From NCBI GenBank assembly GCA_015039315.1, contig WIDE01000059.1, positions 67,940 to 131,939 on the forward strand: DNA of 64,000 nucleotides, in the 5' to 3' direction. Below are positions 60,371-64,000 of the stretch, in pieces. Both the position numbers and the translations under genes were made by a program. Origin of the DNA: Clavulina sp. PMI_390 (lineage: Eukaryota; Basidiomycota; Agaricomycetes; Cantharellales; Hydnaceae). The first letter of the stretch is position 1, and each line of letters begins with the position of its first letter. Below the pieces are notes generated by a model that saw nothing but the letters and a program-made list of their open reading frames with translations, was not told where the DNA came from and made no database searches.

Positions 60371-60546
60371 CATATCTGAGCGGCTGATTGGTCAGCCGCC
60401 AACAACAACTTGTTCTATAATCCGGAACACATCTATGATATAGCGCTACAAGGATTCATAATGTGTGTGATCCAGCTCTTTGACAAGGCTATGGCTATAT
60501 GGTCTAAGAAACGTGCGCATACCATCAGCCGAGAATCATAAATGGA

Positions 60547-62392
60547 CTAGTCATTAAGAACGATGAAATTGAGAAGTCGATCCCTGTAGAGCGCGGCACG
60601 CTTATCATCAACAAGTGAGCGAGATATGCGAAGAGTATCGAGGCATATCCGTGGGCTATCTGGGGCACGACCTTGGTGAGCTGATCTTGCACCAAGACTT
60701 GACAGTTGCGGAAGCCACGCGCTGAGGCCAGCATAGACGAGAGTAGGAAAATAAGGATCAGGGAGGCTTCTCGTTTCCCAGCTAACAAAGTCGGCAATAA
60801 GGCGATCTTTTGCGTCTTCTGGTAGACCGAAGGATCCAGAATCGTAATCATTTTCCACCTCCCAAACTGTAAGCGTTTCGTCAGAAGGATCAACATGACA
60901 ATCATTGCCGCCATGAATCTGGATTATCAATGTGTTCGTCGCTGCAATGATATGAACCAACAATTATGTTCTCACCATTAGGTAGCAGCAGCTCAGCGTC
61001 GGAAGGTAACTGGAAACAGATCCCACACCCGCGATCTGCCCCATTCGGACGTCGTATCTCCAAAGTACGCAAATGGGGGAGGGAAATGTTGAGAGAAGAA
61101 TTGACGCAAAGAGTTTGCGATAGGGAGAACGAAAGGCCGTTCCAGTGTGCCAGGACCAGCGAGAGGGATTCGAGAGCTGGCATGGCATTGAGCTAGAGCG
61201 CCTCCAATCAGCATACACTATCGCTTTGAAGAGACAGCCCAAAGCTTACCAATAAAGGAAGAGCAGCCACAAAATCGATTTCACGTTCGGAGCGGGACTG
61301 TGGCTCAAAACCGCAGAATCGCAACTCGAGAGCACAAAGATTGGGAAAACTCCATATCGACACCAGTTCTCTTAGTGATTTTTCAAAAGTGTGTGTGATG
61401 GAGAGCTTTTTGAGAGATGGAAGGATAATCTCGGATGCGGGTAGCCTATCCGTAGGCCAGCCAATCAGTTCTGACAATTCAAGCTCAGTCAGCTTGGAGG
61501 CGATAGGGTTCACCAGGTGACTTGTCAAGCTCAGGTCCCAATAATCGAACGAGAGCTCCTGCACATCGGATTCTACTAGGGGGTATGTCGAATGCTCTCC
61601 ATAGAATGTTAGCTCCCTCGGAAATGATATTTTGCGAGGGAGTGGGAATAACTCGCTCACGCGCGCGAGGTCGTCCTGGTTGATATAGATCCCCTCGAGC
61701 TTTAACGATGCTTTGGCCTCGTTCGAAATTGCAAGTGCTGACAAAGTGTCCTCCGAGCCAAACCAAATTGTGCGGATTTGTGGCGCGTCAATATTTGTGA
61801 TCGGGATGGATGCTTCCGGCCAATAGTCATATTCAGACGCCCCGGGCTCAGAAAAGTGGCCAATAGTGAGGCGAAGGCGGTGTCCTTTGGATGCTGCCGC
61901 GAATAGAGAGAGGAGAGGGGCTTGTAGGGGGAATGAGAGCTTGAGTTCTTGCCAAAGCTGACTTTTTTGCAAGGCAACTGCTCGCATCCTTTGACAGACA
62001 TGGCTGATCCATAGCACCATAGTCCAGGCCTCGGGCTCCGCATATACCCCTTCATCGGGATACAGATGATGAAGATAGACAATCACGAATATCTCGCTCA
62101 GGGTTTCGTCAGGCAAGCAGAGGAATGTATTGGTCACTTGCTGCACGGTGGCTCTTTTCTGAGTGAGTTTTCCAAGAAGGAGTTGTGTGGATCTCTGGAT
62201 CGTCTCGACAGCTTCGATGGTCTCGTCAAGATCATTCAAGATCTCCGTCACCCGTTCTCGGGTCTGTTGCTTCCCAATGGAGTTCAACCCCAACAGGCCC
62301 GATGGGAGATCGTCATAACGAGGAAGTTCAAACGTATCCAATAGCGACTGAACTGCAGCCTGAGCCTCGGAGGCGTCGAGAAGAGCCACCAT
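60547..62392 (-). CDS. F-box protein F (subfamily 2), complete
   Basis: The only complete minus-strand copy. Exons 61250-62392, 60976-61192 and 60547-60941 give 584 residues. The N-terminal region MVALLDASEAQAAVQSLLDT and a helical stretch (QLLLGKLTQKRATVQQVTNT) precede the F-box LPDETLSEIFVIVYL with ISHVCQRMRAVALQKSQLW. Leucine-rich units follow (ELSFDYWDLSL, LTELELSELIGW, LPSLKKLSITHTFEKSL). The tail has a Cys pair (GCGIC), an acidic stretch and SRSLVDDKRAALYRDRLLNF. Compared with D it has one extra intron (60942-60975 region) and a normal gtaag donor after exon 1. Shared tail motifs show that both subfamilies descend from one ancestor. Confidence 0.83.
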
Positions 62393-62493
62393 TGATTCTT
62401 GAATGTTGAGAAGTGGAAGTCAAAAGTTCACAGGGTATCTGGTGAGGTGACTCTGTGACTGTCACAAACGAGTTCTGGTTGGATTTTACATCC
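62393..62493. promoter_or_regulatory. 101-bp divergent promoter of F and G
   Basis: The start codons of F (minus) and G (plus) face away from each other with 101 bp between them. Both genes would have to share this short region or use leaders that overlap the opposite gene. A run of gtgac/gtcac inverted units lies at about 62446-62464. Confidence 0.5.
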
Positions 62494-64000
62494 ATGATGC
62501 AGAGTGACACCAACTCTGACCCTTCTACGAATTTAATGCTTCCCGACGAGCTTCTAGGAGAGGTTTTCGTACTCTTGTATAACGCGATTGAGGTGGAGCG
62601 CCCAGTTAGCGTTACCACTTATCTCACTAGCCTCGCTCTCAACCATGTGTGCCAGCAATGGCGCAGGGTGGCAATCCATACCAGCATACTCTGGAGTTTT
62701 CTTGAGTTACACTCATTTAACCAACAGGATCTTCTTTCAACGTTCTTATGTCGTTCCGGCGACTGCAGAACTCGTGTGCGACTGCTCGTGTCATGCTATC
62801 ACAGTTCCGCGATCTCGACAGCTGGCGCGAACGCGATCACCATCAATTCTTCACAAGCTCCCCAAATCAAAGCGCTGGAATTTGAAGACGATGGGCTCAT
62901 GTCGCACGTCCTTGTATCTCCAGAAGCAAGCCGCCTTCTGGAGCTCGATTCGCTCAGTGTCCAATTCGACTCTGACCACTGGAGTACTCCGATCCCAAAG
63001 CGTTTCATGCAAACTCGCAAGCTAGTGGTATCTCGTATACCTATGATGACACGCCCAGAGCAAGGCTCAGAATGCGCCGTCACAGAGCTTTGCGTGAAAG
63101 AAAGTCATATCTGGCGGGTGGGCAGTTTGGTAAAATCTCTCAACTGCAATATCACTACGTTAGAGCTGCAGGGGTGTCTAGAGGGAATTGACTCGCCTGT
63201 TCCCTTACCCAACTTGACCAGCCTCTCTCTGAACCACTGGGGACCGCGGGCCTGGCAGGATCTTCCCAGTACATTCAAATGCCTGTCGCTCCGCTCACTT
63301 TCGGTACACATATGCGACCGTAAATTTCACCCAAGGCGCTCAGATCAAATACTTTTTCGGCGCTTTATAACACATTTTGTACGGCTCTCTCGACTCCATC
63401 ACAGATTCCTGTCATCGACTAACAGCGATCTACTCTTTTCATAGTTACACAATTTCACCAAGATTGAGTCTCTTCGTCTCATAATGAGCTCCGTACATCG
63501 ACTAGCCGATCTCTTGGAAATCCTCAAAACCGGGACGTCTGACACAGGTGCATCTCTTGCGCCACGGCTCGCATTTCTCGAAGCCCGCCGCCCAGACATT
63601 TATCTCGATGGCTATTGCGAAGCTTGCGAGCCCACACCCGAGGATACTGCCCTCCGCCTCATTGAAACAGACTCATCATCTGACGAGGACTTTACTCTCG
63701 ATGAGACTGATGGCGATGAGGAATCACCGTCTGAATCCCTCTCTCGCCTAGAAGAGCTGTCCTTCTCAGGAGGTTCTTCCGGGGAGCCGTCAGATGACTC
63801 TGATTCTGATTCTGACACCTATTCGAGTACGCTCTCCGCTGACGATTTATTCATTGCCCGAGCAGACCCCGGTCTCCCCGCCGGAATCGATTTCTCTTGC
63901 CCCGTCATTCCATCTGCAATTTATGATATACTGGAGCCTCGAATAAAAAGCCCCCTTGGTTGGGGACTCGAAAGGTTACTTGCGACAGTCTACATCTCCT
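62494..64000 (+). CDS. F-box protein G (subfamily 1), runs off the window
   Basis: Fifth plus-strand copy, cut by the right edge. Exon 1 is 62494-63378 and exon 2 starts at 63445. The F-box reads LPDELLGEVFVLLYN with LNHVCQQWRRVAIHTSILW. A short insertion (SSAISTAGANAITINSS) matches the place where C has extra residues. Exon 2 starts LHNFTKIESLRLIMSSVHR and carries YCEACEPTPE, an acidic tract with DDSDSDSDTYSS and the start of the terminal block (LGWGLERLLATVYIS). About 25 residues should remain beyond base 64000, judging by A-C. The donor is gtacgg after a Phe codon, where the other copies have a Leu codon. Confidence 0.83.

Noticed and set aside
1..64000. tRNA genes, CRISPR arrays, telomere or rDNA repeats
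   Set aside because: None was found on reading either strand; CRISPR is not expected in a fungus.

Overview
The window is nuclear DNA of a basidiomycete fungus, most likely an Agaricomycete. Genes are broken by many 45-90 bp GT-AG introns. The gene set is fungal, and two members are typical of mushroom-forming lineages: a seven-helix DUF6533 protein and a short CaaX-tailed pheromone precursor. Rhizoctonia or Ceratobasidium (Cantharellales) would fit, but that is an impression and not shown by the sequence.

Left part (1-46 kb), mainly conserved single-copy genes: a secreted GH3 beta-glucosidase (-), a Zn2Cys6 transcription factor (-), DNA polymerase epsilon catalytic subunit (-), a 121-residue unknown protein (-), a large disordered protein with one N-terminal membrane segment (-), a Cdc4-type myosin essential light chain (-), a secreted type-B carboxylesterase (-), a 1132-residue protein with an unrecognised Cys-rich domain (-), the pore membrane nucleoporin Ndc1 (-), a DUF6533 membrane protein (-), the mRNA export factor Gle1 (+) and ribosomal protein eL24 (-). 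Exon joins were read by eye. Reading frame is kept through complete models for most of these genes, and the lengths fit the known families.

Middle (46-49 kb): a gene-poor stretch holds a 42-codon gene at 48374-48502. It starts M-D, has an acidic centre and ends in the CaaX box CVIA. I read it as a lipopeptide mating-pheromone precursor. It has a TATA box, a pyrimidine-rich leader and an intron just after the stop codon. No STE3 receptor is visible nearby.

Right part (49-64 kb): a cluster of F-box genes. Five plus-strand copies (A, B, C, E, G) share a two-exon plan: F-box and leucine-rich exon 1, then an exon 2 with a CxxC motif, an acidic Ser/Asp tract and a conserved C-terminal block. Two or three minus-strand copies (D, D', F) form a second, related subfamily with an extra N-terminal helix region. 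Copies share spacer blocks upstream and downstream. One minus-strand copy is cut at a 14-bp inverted repeat that bounds a 1.2-kb insertion candidate and abuts a 36-N assembly gap. The cluster runs off the right edge.
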